DNA of 64,000 bases from a virus, in IMG/VR virus record IMGVR_UViG_3300042507_002545, positions 1-64,000 of that record. One strand, written 5' to 3'. Of the stretch, positions 52,496 to 60,194 are shown piece after piece (positions within the stretch are counted from its first letter, which is position 1; each line of letters opens with the position of its first letter). The notes beneath the pieces are model-generated. The model made no database searches, was not told the DNA's origin, and saw only the letters and a program-made list of their open reading frames with translations. Made by a program: the position numbers and the translations under genes.

Positions 52496-52833
52496 TAATT
52501 AAATTTGAAAAAATACCTGATTTTGTTAATCTCAGATTAATAGAACCCACATGGCGTGGGGATAGTGGTGAACTTGTAGTTCATCATGAACTTACCAATG
52601 GTATACTTAAGATATGGGAAGAAGAAGTAAAGGATGGTGATATACTAACCTTTGAGATATCTCCTATACCTATTAACGGTGAGTCCTATATATTTACCAA
52701 AGAGGGTAGTCCTAAAAGCATTGGTGGTTGTATGTATACAAATCCTAAAATAGGATTGCATTATATATGCGAACTACTACTTATGTATGTAGGACCTGAA
52801 TACCCCGAACATTTTTACATTAAGAAAAAATAA
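52492..52833 (+). CDS. Hypothetical protein, 113 aa
   Basis: Beta-rich (MIIKFEKIPDFVNLRLIEPT, GDILTFEISPIPINGESYIF). Overlaps the stop of the HNH gene. Function unknown. Confidence 0.5.
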   Translation: MIIKFEKIPDFVNLRLIEPTWRGDSGELVVHHELTNGILKIWEEEVKDGDILTFEISPIPINGESYIFTKEGSPKSIGGCMYTNPKIGLHYICELLLMYVGPEYPEHFYIKKK

Positions 52834-52840
52834 AATAAGT

Positions 52841-53647
52841 ATGAAAAATTCTATAGAATTAGACGAAATAAGACAAGATAATAAGCCTTTTATTGCAGTT
52901 GAAGACAATGTTTTTTACGGCACAGCTGTAAAACAAGATTATACTAAGAACAACCAAGATGCGGTATATGTAGATAGCCAAAATGGTATCTACTGTTTAG
53001 CAGATGGTATGGGTGGTGAGACTTCACCATTGCTATCACCTGAAGAGATGTCTAAATTTATTGTATCTAAGTTAGCAGGTTTAGAACCTTACAAAACTAG
53101 ATTGCATAAAGCAATTGAACTACTAAATGAAAACCCTGAGATAACTGCTGATAATCTTATATCATATAACTTAAGTTCATTTAGTGGTAGAAATGTTTAT
53201 TTGATGAGAGAATTACATCGTGCTATTAAAGAAAAAGAATGTCTTTTGCATGTGTATAATCAAAGAGCTGGTGCAACTACACTAATTGCTAAAAGAGTTA
53301 GTGATAACACCTATAACATATCTAAATCAGGTGATACTGTATTCTTTGTCGTAGATTCTAATAAAAATGTTAAGCAAGTACATGGTATCTCTACAGATTT
53401 TATGACTACAGGTTATTTAGGTAGTGTTAATGACGGTGAGTTTTATTTAGATGAACCAGAGTTAGATGAGTTTACAGTTACTTTAGAAGAAGGTGATACT
53501 TTAGTTTTATCTACAGATTTCATTGAGACTGAAGAAGCAATTAAAGATTTCATTGATACCAACTTTGGTTTTGACATTGACTTTAGAAACTTCCAAAGTA
53601 AGCATAAAGCAGATGATTCAACGTTTATAACTATCAAGTATGTGTAA
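52841..53647 (+). CDS. PP2C-type Ser/Thr protein phosphatase, 268 aa
   Basis: PP2C motifs in order: NNQD (D40), ADGMGG (D55, G56), GATTLIA, SGDTVFF, LVLSTDF (replacing the usual SDG) and DDSTFI near the end. These carry the Asp residues that bind the two Mn/Mg ions. It is a cytosolic enzyme without membrane segment. PP2C phosphatases reverse Ser/Thr phosphorylation, for example of anti-anti-sigma factors; in a phage it may reset host signalling or counter kinase-based defence. Function in the phage is inferred. Confidence 0.8.
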   Translation: MKNSIELDEIRQDNKPFIAVEDNVFYGTAVKQDYTKNNQDAVYVDSQNGIYCLADGMGGETSPLLSPEEMSKFIVSKLAGLEPYKTRLHKAIELLNENPEITADNLISYNLSSFSGRNVYLMRELHRAIKEKECLLHVYNQRAGATTLIAKRVSDNTYNISKSGDTVFFVVDSNKNVKQVHGISTDFMTTGYLGSVNDGEFYLDEPELDEFTVTLEEGDTLVLSTDFIETEEAIKDFIDTNFGFDIDFRNFQSKHKADDSTFITIKYV

Positions 53648-54023
53648 TTTTAAAAAAGTAATTTTTAGTTTACTATTCTTACTTTTATCATTTTGCTTAA
53701 TAGCTCAAAATAATAGCCACAGTGCACGTGCAATAAGGTTTAGTCATACTGAAGATGATGCTTTTAATTGGGCAGAGTCTGTTAGTGTAGATATACCTAT
53801 TATCATAACAGATAATATTCTAAACATATACACTGAAACACCACAAACATTTCGTATTACTGGTGATCCCGTAGATGTTGACAAATTTAGCAAGCAATGG
53901 TCTGCTATAGATGGTAACGATGTAACCTGCAGTATAAAATTTGTGAGTATAAATGCAAAATTCTTCTGCTATATATATTATGCAGATGTAGCTTATTTTT
54001 ATCGAATAGCAGAGTATGAATAG
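53640..54023 (+). CDS. Secreted/periplasmic protein, 127 aa
   Basis: Signal peptide (VIFSLLFLLLSFCLIAQ, cleavage after about residue 22) then a beta-domain. Overlaps the PP2C gene and the helicase gene by 8 bp each, so it is part of one operon. An exported protein next to regulatory enzymes suggests envelope interaction. Confidence 0.6.
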   Translation: MCNFKKVIFSLLFLLLSFCLIAQNNSHSARAIRFSHTEDDAFNWAESVSVDIPIIITDNILNIYTETPQTFRITGDPVDVDKFSKQWSAIDGNDVTCSIKFVSINAKFFCYIYYADVAYFYRIAEYE

Positions 54024-55107
54024 AGAAGAAATTCAAAAGCAAGCGTTAGATACGTTAATTGCTAATAAAAGATGTGGTATTGCTGTATCTATGGGAGTTG
54101 GTAAAACTCTCATAGGTCTACAGCATATTGCAACTAACTACTATGAAGAACTCAAAGTGTTAGTTGTAGCACCTAAGAAGTCTATATTTAAGTCCTGGGT
54201 TGAAGAGGCTGATAAGTTTAATATGTCTTATTTGAAAGAGCATATTAAGTTTACCACTTATTTATCTTTAGGGAAACAGGATTTAGATTATGATGTCGTG
54301 TACTTAGATGAGTGTCATAACCTGTTAGAATCACATGAACCTTGGCTATCTCAGTACAAGGGTACTATTGTAGGTCTTACTGGTACACCACCGCGTATTG
54401 CAAAGTCTGAGAAAGGACAAATGGTCGCCAAGTATTGTCCTATTAAATACCGTTACATCACTGATGAAGCAGTAGAAGATGGTATTCTAAATGACTATGA
54501 AATTATTATACATTTATTAGATTTAGATAAAAGCTTAACTTATAAGCAAAAAACTAAAAAAGGTTATTTTCCATCTTCAGAGTTAAAGAACTATAACTAC
54601 TGGACTGAGAAACTAATGAATGCTAATGGTTTTAAAGAAGAACAAATACTTAGAGTAATGCGTATGAAATCTATGATGGGTTACCCCAGCAAAGAGCGCT
54701 ATGCTTTAAAATTGTTCAATGCTATAACTGATAAGGTTATATTGTTTGCTAATACACAAGAGCAAGCAGATAAAATGTGTAAGTATAGTTATCATAGTGG
54801 TAATAAAGGTTCTGAAGTTAATCTCGAGTTGTTTAAGACTGGTGACATTGATAAGTTAAGTTGTGTATTGCAGCTTAATGAAGGTGTAAACATACCTAAT
54901 CTTAAACAGGGTATCATTATGCATGCATATGGTAATGAACGCAAGTCTGCTCAAAGACTTGGTCGTATGTTGAGATTAAACCCTAATGAAAAAGCAGTGA
55001 TTCACATATTGTGTTATGATAATACAGTGGATACTACATGGGTTCAGAATGCTTTAGAGCAATATGATGACACAAAAATTAAATGGATTAAAGCAAATGA
55101 ACAGTAA
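54016..55107 (+). CDS. SF2 DNA/RNA helicase, 363 aa
   Basis: Walker A MGVGKT (residues 26-31), DECH box (D98-H101), motif III LTGTPPR, and motif VI QRLGRMLR; the second RecA domain includes VILFANTQEQADKMC. This is a compact UvsW/Snf2-type helicase that remodels branched DNA or origins. Overlaps the upstream gene by 8 bp. Confidence 0.8.
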   Translation: MNREEIQKQALDTLIANKRCGIAVSMGVGKTLIGLQHIATNYYEELKVLVVAPKKSIFKSWVEEADKFNMSYLKEHIKFTTYLSLGKQDLDYDVVYLDECHNLLESHEPWLSQYKGTIVGLTGTPPRIAKSEKGQMVAKYCPIKYRYITDEAVEDGILNDYEIIIHLLDLDKSLTYKQKTKKGYFPSSELKNYNYWTEKLMNANGFKEEQILRVMRMKSMMGYPSKERYALKLFNAITDKVILFANTQEQADKMCKYSYHSGNKGSEVNLELFKTGDIDKLSCVLQLNEGVNIPNLKQGIIMHAYGNERKSAQRLGRMLRLNPNEKAVIHILCYDNTVDTTWVQNALEQYDDTKIKWIKANEQ

Positions 55108-55336
55108 TTTACCCACTGGTGCAGAACAAGATGTTAATGCACCTTGGAATCAAGTAAGTGATTTATGTAAGAATTGCGACAGAGATATTATTAGAGGTAT
55201 GGCTTATGAGTCAACACCTGATGAGTCCGATGTCGATGAACATTTTGAGGCAATGCTTGAAGAAGCAGATATATGCCGTGATTGTTTTAAAGAAGAACAA
55301 GCAGATGATGATGACTGGTGTAACTGGCGAGACTAA
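55097..55336 (+). CDS. Acidic zinc-binding protein, 79 aa
   Basis: CKNC and CRDC pairs about 35 residues apart could bind one zinc. Asp/Glu-rich, ending ADDDDWCNWRD. Start at 55097, overlapping the helicase stop. Overlaps the ClpS-like gene by 32 bp. Function unknown. Confidence 0.55.
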   Translation: MNSNLPTGAEQDVNAPWNQVSDLCKNCDRDIIRGMAYESTPDESDVDEHFEAMLEEADICRDCFKEEQADDDDWCNWRD

Positions 55337-55607
55337 AACTGTTGAACTTGAAGATGTAAAGCTTGATCTGTCCTTTATGGAGGACAGCAAGCTCATCTTG
55401 TTCAATGATGACCACAATAGCTTTGATAAAGTTATTATGGCTCTTATTGTATACTGTCAAATCTCTAGTGCTAAGGCTGCAGAGATTACTATGAAAGTAC
55501 ACAATGACGGTAAAGCTGTAGCAAAGTATGGTCCTCGTAAAGACCTGGAAGTTATAGCTGGTATATTTGGTGAACTAGATTTAACCTGTGAAATAGAAGA
55601 CCCATGA
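55305..55607 (+). CDS. clpS: ClpS-like N-degron adaptor, 100 aa
   Basis: ILFNDDHNSFDKVIMALIVY matches the ClpS core, with N34, D35, D36 and H66 (KVHNDGKA) at the same residue numbers as the substrate-binding residues of E. coli ClpS. Position 40 is Phe where E. coli has the Met gate. The full length equals normal ClpS, and the C-terminal LDLTCEIE strand is also ClpS-like. ClpS delivers N-degron proteins to ClpAP. The phage copy could redirect or block this. Start chosen among three ATGs (55305-55313). Confidence 0.75.
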   Translation: MMMTGVTGETKTVELEDVKLDLSFMEDSKLILFNDDHNSFDKVIMALIVYCQISSAKAAEITMKVHNDGKAVAKYGPRKDLEVIAGIFGELDLTCEIEDP

Positions 55608-55831
55608 AACCAGGAGACTACTACATAGATGATTACTATGAGCCAGATACTATTGTAGTAAAGATTACTGATCAAGATACTGCTGATGGTTACACATGTA
55701 GAGTTGTTTATTCAAGTGATCCTGGCCGTATGAGAATAGGTGAAAAGGTATCACGTTATTCAGATGACGAGGACCTTATACCAGTAGCTATGATCACCAT
55801 AGATAATAAAGTAATACTAATTAATTTATGA
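55604..55831 (+). CDS. Small beta protein, 75 aa
   Basis: MKPGDYYIDDYYEPDTIVVK, ends in MITIDNKVILINL. An SH3-like small barrel is plausible. Coupled to ClpS by a 4-bp overlap (ATGA). Confidence 0.5.
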   Translation: MKPGDYYIDDYYEPDTIVVKITDQDTADGYTCRVVYSSDPGRMRIGEKVSRYSDDEDLIPVAMITIDNKVILINL

Positions 55832-56121
55832 AAAGTAAAAGACTAACTGATGATGAAATGGTGAAAGATATAATCAACACCATGTTTATTATAGCTGGTC
55901 ATGATGTATCCTATGAGGACATTAAAGACCGTAAGGACAAATGGTATGAGCAATGGACCATGACTCCTGAGCAGGAAGAAAAGTGGACGGAGTGGATGGT
56001 AACCTACTTACGTAAGCATAGAAGGCTCGCTGTTAAGTATGCTCAGAGATCTGCTTCTATGTATAACCTGATGTGGGGCCTTAAGGTCAACCGTCCTGAA
56101 CTAGAACAAGAGAATGAGTAA
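55828..56121 (+). CDS. Helical protein, 97 aa
   Basis: Charged, Trp-rich helices (YEDIKDRKDKWYEQWTMTPE, WTEWMVTYLRKHRRLAVKYA). ATGA overlap with the previous gene. No family recognised. Confidence 0.5.
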   Translation: MKSKRLTDDEMVKDIINTMFIIAGHDVSYEDIKDRKDKWYEQWTMTPEQEEKWTEWMVTYLRKHRRLAVKYAQRSASMYNLMWGLKVNRPELEQENE

Positions 56122-56323
56122 GTATATCCTATGGGCTATAGCCTTTTTATTATTGCTAGATTGTGCAGGTACAATAGCAATGTATATGGTCTGGAAAGAC
56201 AAGCCTCTTGAGAGAGAGGACTACCAAATGTTTAAAGCTGTTTATATACCAAGAGATACCGTATATGTAGATCCTATTACTATAGGTACAACTACTGATC
56301 CTACGGATGAGGAACTAAACTGA
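56114..56323 (+). CDS. Small membrane protein, 69 aa
   Basis: N-terminal membrane helix (YILWAIAFLLLLDCAGTIAM) and a short acidic outside tail. Overlaps the upstream gene by 8 bp. Confidence 0.55.
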   Translation: MSKYILWAIAFLLLLDCAGTIAMYMVWKDKPLEREDYQMFKAVYIPRDTVYVDPITIGTTTDPTDEELN

Positions 56324-56331
56324 ATGTGTTG

Positions 56332-56339
56332 TATATTTG
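56332..56339 (+). promoter_or_regulatory. Candidate -7 box before the GroES-like gene
   Basis: TATATTTG fits TAnnTTTG, 19 bp upstream of the 56359 ATG; the AAAAACCAAT leader motif lies just after the expected start of transcription. Confidence 0.5.
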
Positions 56340-56358
56340 TTAAACTAAAAAACCAATT

Positions 56359-56631
56359 ATGAAATTGCACGGAAAAAGAATTCTCATTGAGAAGCCTATT
56401 AAACCTGAGTCTCAGGTATTGTTAACAGCAGAATCTGAAGCTGCTATGGAACAAGAGTGGATGAAGAGCTGGACTAAGCTTAAGGTACATGCTACCGGAT
56501 CTGATTGTACTAATGTACAACCAGGAGATTTGGTATATGTAGGAAACGCGTTAGCTAACTCTGAGATTATTGACATTGATGGTAGCTTATACTTTCTTGT
56601 TAACGAGGCTGCGGTATGCATAACGTGGTAG
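56359..56631 (+). CDS. GroES-like co-chaperonin, 90 aa
   Basis: The start GKRILIEKPIKPESQVLL, the central KLKVHATGSDCTNVQPGDLV and the end SLYFLVNEAAVCITW follow the GroES/Cpn10 plan: mobile-loop region, V-x-PGD-V turn, and a final beta-hairpin. T4 gp31 and other phage co-chaperonins help fold capsid proteins with host GroEL. Sequence similarity is weak, so this is a fold-level call. Confidence 0.5.
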   Translation: MKLHGKRILIEKPIKPESQVLLTAESEAAMEQEWMKSWTKLKVHATGSDCTNVQPGDLVYVGNALANSEIIDIDGSLYFLVNEAAVCITW

Positions 56632-56789
56632 ATACATTAAAGGAACTAATAACGCAGATGGATAATCTACGTAATAATAAAACAGTTCCTTATCTTAACC
56701 CATACAAGGGTATAGATGATTGTGTTGATCTAGTTAACCGTAAAATACGTGAGCTTGAAAGAAAAAAGCCTAATCAAGAAAGTAACTAG
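56616..56789 (+). CDS. Small helical protein, 57 aa
   Basis: MHNVVDTLKELITQMDNLRN then KGIDDCVDLVNRKIRELERK. Overlaps GroES-like and radical SAM genes. Too short for a family call. Confidence 0.5.
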   Translation: MHNVVDTLKELITQMDNLRNNKTVPYLNPYKGIDDCVDLVNRKIRELERKKPNQESN

Positions 56790-57636
56790 AAAGCAATTAA
56801 AGATTACTGAATCTGGCCGAAGCACGGACTTCATTGCTCCTAGCTTTGGCCACGGTTGTCTTTATAACTGTAGTTACTGTTATATGAAACGCCACCGTCC
56901 TACGGGATTACAGGTGGCAGATAATGTAGATGATGTATTACATGCTATAACTGAACACTACTCTGACATAGTTTACTCGCCTTGGTATAAACAGAATAAG
57001 CCTAACCAAACTGATGATCATGATATAACGTATGATATAGGTAGCAATGAAGATCTTGCTTTACATGCTAAGTACTATGACATAGACCATATTTTTAAAA
57101 CTGTATATGGTAGAACATATCTTAAATTCTCATTTGCTACTAAGTATGTAAACTATGATTTACCTAATGTTTTTCATGGTATTAGAATTAGATTTAGTCT
57201 TATGCCGCAGAAGTATGCGGATGTGCTAGAGCCCGAAACCAGTTCTATTATAGAAAGGATTCAGGCTATAGATAAGTTTATAGATAAGGGTTATGAGGTT
57301 CACATTAACTTTAGTCCTGTAATTGTAACAGATACTTGGTTAGATGATTACCGAGATTTGTTTATGCTTGTTGATGAGCATGTTACAAATAAGGATAAAG
57401 TAAAGTGTGAGGTTATATTCCTTACTCACAATGAGAAGAAGCATAACTACAATCTTGCTAATGATATACCCGGCGAGGACATGTTGTGGAGACCTGAGAT
57501 TCAAGAAAATAAGATATCAGGTAACGGTGAATTAAATATTCGCTACCAACATAAACTTAAGTCTGAGTATATTTATCAATTCAAAGCATTGCATGGTATA
57601 ATCTTACCGTGGAATACAATACGTTATATTTTTTAA
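56749..57636 (+). CDS. SPL-type radical SAM enzyme, 295 aa
   Basis: The 4Fe-4S motif is CxxxCxxC (C37, C41, C44) in GHGCLYNCSYCYMKRH, and IRIRFSLMPQ matches the spore photoproduct lyase family. Radical SAM SPL enzymes repair UV photoproducts in DNA. The likely start is GTG at 56749, since no ATG lies before the cluster motif. About 295 residues is slightly shorter than bacterial SPL (about 340). In a phage it could repair virion DNA damage; other substrates are possible. Confidence 0.7.
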   Translation: MSLKEKSLIKKVTRKQLKITESGRSTDFIAPSFGHGCLYNCSYCYMKRHRPTGLQVADNVDDVLHAITEHYSDIVYSPWYKQNKPNQTDDHDITYDIGSNEDLALHAKYYDIDHIFKTVYGRTYLKFSFATKYVNYDLPNVFHGIRIRFSLMPQKYADVLEPETSSIIERIQAIDKFIDKGYEVHINFSPVIVTDTWLDDYRDLFMLVDEHVTNKDKVKCEVIFLTHNEKKHNYNLANDIPGEDMLWRPEIQENKISGNGELNIRYQHKLKSEYIYQFKALHGIILPWNTIRYIF

Positions 57637-57637
57637 G

Positions 57638-57946
57638 ATGAAAACACAATATAAAAATCGTTATGGTGATATTATCACCTTTGAAAAAAAAGATAATGTT
57701 ATAGAGATGAGTGGGTTTACTGAGCACTACCGTGTAGGTGGGTGGCCTGGTGAGACAGAGATGCCTAACTATAAATTCTCTATGATTGACCCTAGTGGTG
57801 GACCATACATTACTGCGCAAGCAGAGTGGCATGGTGAAGAGATGAGCGGTACAGATATGGGATCATTTCTATATGATTGGCAAGGGCTCAAGATAGAGTA
57901 CATTACAGTAGAAGATGGGCTAGCTAAATTACATTTATGCAATTAA
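57638..57946 (+). CDS. Hypothetical protein, 102 aa
   Basis: Beta-rich (MKTQYKNRYGDIITFEKKDN, KFSMIDPSGGPYITAQAEWH). Follows the radical SAM gene by 1 bp. Function unknown. Confidence 0.5.
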   Translation: MKTQYKNRYGDIITFEKKDNVIEMSGFTEHYRVGGWPGETEMPNYKFSMIDPSGGPYITAQAEWHGEEMSGTDMGSFLYDWQGLKIEYITVEDGLAKLHLCN

Positions 57947-58281
57947 CAGAAGAACATTTAGATAGAGTCAAGATTGCTAATCTTGTAGTGTGGCTACAGA
58001 TGGCGGTATTTGCCGCAGATGAGACTGCTCATATTAAATGGTTTAATAGGCATAAAACTAAGAATGTTTTAAATAACTTTAATGATATCGTGATTAAAGA
58101 ACATGGTCCATTACTGAAATCATTCTGGGATATACCTGACCAAATAGACATGGTAGAAATGTCTAATAGATTAAGTAAATTTGCAGCCCTTATAACCGAT
58201 ATGGACTATGAGGACATGCAAGAAAGTATTGAATTAATAGAAAAATATTTAAAAGAAAAAAGAAATGGTAACAGTAATTGA
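57937..58281 (+). CDS. Helical protein, 114 aa
   Basis: MQLTEEHLDRVKIANLVVWL and a long C-terminal helix. Overlaps both neighbours. No family recognised. Confidence 0.5.
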   Translation: MQLTEEHLDRVKIANLVVWLQMAVFAADETAHIKWFNRHKTKNVLNNFNDIVIKEHGPLLKSFWDIPDQIDMVEMSNRLSKFAALITDMDYEDMQESIELIEKYLKEKRNGNSN

Positions 58282-58573
58282 TATTTGTGTATTAACAGGC
58301 GCTGGCCTAGTAGGCGGTATCTGTGTAGGATTGCTTATAAGAGATAAGCAAATTAAAAATCTTAAGGAAGAAGTAGAGTCTGGAGACAAATCATACATGA
58401 ACTTAGCAGATAGTTATATGGAGTTGTTCAGCTCACATAGAAATCTTAAGTTAGCTAATGCTAAGAAGGAGGTTGCTAAGCGTGGACCGGGAAGACCTAA
58501 AGGAAGTACTAATAAATCTAAGAAAGATGGCAAACCAACTACCCGTAAGTATACGCGCAAAAGTAGTAAATAA
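58265..58573 (+). CDS. Membrane-anchored protein with AT-hook tail, 102 aa
   Basis: Residues 5-25 form a membrane helix (IDICVLTGAGLVGGICVGLL), then a short coiled coil and a basic tail with an AT-hook core (RGPGRPKGS, residues 73-81) and more Lys/Arg. This would tether AT-rich DNA to the inner membrane. Confidence 0.55.
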   Translation: MVTVIDICVLTGAGLVGGICVGLLIRDKQIKNLKEEVESGDKSYMNLADSYMELFSSHRNLKLANAKKEVAKRGPGRPKGSTNKSKKDGKPTTRKYTRKSSK

Positions 58574-58901
58574 GAACTTAGAGATAGATCCTTTGGGATC
58601 TGCTAAGCTAGGCTTATTTATTAAAGGATTGCAAGATGGTGAAAGAGTTATTATTACCTATGAAGTTCAAACTGAAGATGCTAGCTATGCTCAAATAAGC
58701 AAAGTACATAAGCACATTAGAGAACTTGCTAACTATACTGGAGATTCATTTGAGGATATGAAATTACAAGTTAAGTTACGTGCAGGACTTTGCACTGACA
58801 CTAATTGTAAGTCATTTTCGGAATGTGATAAAGAAGAATTATCTATGGCTATTCAGGCGTCGATTGAGATTGGGGAGTTGGTGGGGTTTTCTCTATACTA
58901 A
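58527..58901 (+). CDS. Probable NinB-like recombination protein, 124 aa
   Basis: Layout similar to NinB: a beta start (VSIRAKVVNKNLEIDPLG), the helix QISKVHKHIRELANYTGDSF, then KSFSECDKEELSMAIQASIE. The match is weak. Overlaps the AT-hook gene and converges with the reverse-strand gene at 58849. Confidence 0.4.
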   Translation: MANQLPVSIRAKVVNKNLEIDPLGSAKLGLFIKGLQDGERVIITYEVQTEDASYAQISKVHKHIRELANYTGDSFEDMKLQVKLRAGLCTDTNCKSFSECDKEELSMAIQASIEIGELVGFSLY

Positions 58902-59196
58902 TACGCTCTCCAGTTTCTAAATCTATTTCAATTTCTTCCATTAAACCTTGCTCTTCAGCAAGATCTTCTAGTAGAACTTGAAATGCCATGACGGTATATA
59001 CATGGTAGGCAAGTGGGGTTTCCTGCTTGCCTTCCTTTAAATCCGCCATTATCTGTTTAAAATGTTCCTGGTCTTTGTACTCAAAGTGTTCAGCAAGCAT
59101 TTTGTTGAATCTATAATAGAAAATACCCGGTATTTCAGCTTTGATAATTTTATTTTTATCAATGATCTTTACCTTTTGTGTTTTCTTCTCAGACAT
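58849..59196 (-). CDS. Lone reverse-strand gene, hypothetical protein, 115 aa
   Basis: Protein-like composition: MSEKKTQKVKIIDKNKIIKA, FYYRFNKMLAEHFEYKDQEH and an acidic C-terminus. It is the only leftward gene between 39.9 and 64 kb and fills a gap between the NinB-like and UDG genes. Start set at 59196. The 22-bp gap to the UDG start would have to hold a divergent promoter. Confidence 0.65.
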   Translation of the reverse strand: MSEKKTQKVKIIDKNKIIKAEIPGIFYYRFNKMLAEHFEYKDQEHFKQIMADLKEGKQETPLAYHVYTVMAFQVLLEDLAEEQGLMEEIEIDLETGERISIEKTPPTPQSQSTPE

Positions 59197-59218
59197 AGGA
59201 TTTAATTTATACAAACTT

Positions 59219-59920
59219 ATGACTCAAGAAATTAATATACAAGAAATTAGCCAAAAACTTTATGACAAGGTAAAGGACAAAGGATGGAATAAGCTTCGCA
59301 CTTTTTTGTTATCATCTGATATGGATGATATCTTAGAAAAATTAGTGAAAGAAGTTGAGCAAAATAAACGCTTTACTCCCCCTGTTAAAAATTTATTTAC
59401 CGCTTTAGAAAAATGCCCTATAGATAATGTTAGAGTAGTTATTATAGGACAAGATCCCTATCCACAATTAGGTGTTGCGGATGGTATTGCGTTTAGTTGC
59501 AGCAATACAGGTAAGATTGAGAAGTCATTACAGTATATGCATAGTTCAATTAAAGATACTGTTGATGCGGAATATGTAGGAAGTCCTGATTTGTCCCCTT
59601 GGGCAGAACAAGGCATACTTATGTTAAACTCAGCATTAACCACAACTATTGGCAAACCAGGTACACACCAAGAATTATGGCAGCCGTTTGTTGCTTACCT
59701 CCTAGATATACTAACACATCACAAGGATGGTTTAGTATATGTATTCTTAGGTAAAAAAGCACAAGAATTTGCTGATATGGTACCAGATAGTAATCATAAG
59801 ATTATGGTATCTCATCCTGCTAGTGCTGCATATAGTGGAAGTAAGTGGGACTGCAATAACATGTGGAATAAAATAAACAACTACTTACATGAGAAAGGAC
59901 GAGAACCCATATCCTGGTAG
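59219..59920 (+). CDS. ung: Uracil-DNA glycosylase, family 1, 233 aa
   Basis: Motif A GQDPYPQLGVADGIAFS with catalytic Asp79, LMLNSALTT in the middle, and the C-terminal HPASAAYSG (uracil-binding His). The length is typical of UDG. It removes uracil from DNA; UDG homologues are common in crAss-like phages. The start at 59219 avoids a hydrophobic extension upstream. Confidence 0.9.
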   Translation: MTQEINIQEISQKLYDKVKDKGWNKLRTFLLSSDMDDILEKLVKEVEQNKRFTPPVKNLFTALEKCPIDNVRVVIIGQDPYPQLGVADGIAFSCSNTGKIEKSLQYMHSSIKDTVDAEYVGSPDLSPWAEQGILMLNSALTTTIGKPGTHQELWQPFVAYLLDILTHHKDGLVYVFLGKKAQEFADMVPDSNHKIMVSHPASAAYSGSKWDCNNMWNKINNYLHEKGREPISW

Positions 59921-60194
59921 AATTAAGATTAAGATTGTACTTGACCCAAACTTTGGCGAGGTGCAATTTGAAATAGAAGAAACTAATATTAAGAACAAGT
60001 GTCTATTTGATGCATTATCCGAACATGGTATTGAGCTTGAAAGAGCTAAGTATATTGCACAAGATATGGCCAAGTGTACAAACACTGGTAAGTTTTATCA
60101 TTTAGAACCAATAGATTATGTAAAATATGGCAGAGAAAGACGTTATGAAGCTGAGGAGCAATATCAGGCAAGATTTGGCCCAGCTAAACTATGA
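59889..60194 (+). CDS. Hypothetical protein, 101 aa
   Basis: Overlaps UDG by 32 bp and the DnaA-like gene by 68 bp. A beta start (GRIKIKIVLDPNFGEVQFEI) and a helical charged end (YGRERRYEAEEQYQARFG). Unknown. Confidence 0.5.
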   Translation: MRKDENPYPGRIKIKIVLDPNFGEVQFEIEETNIKNKCLFDALSEHGIELERAKYIAQDMAKCTNTGKFYHLEPIDYVKYGRERRYEAEEQYQARFGPAKL

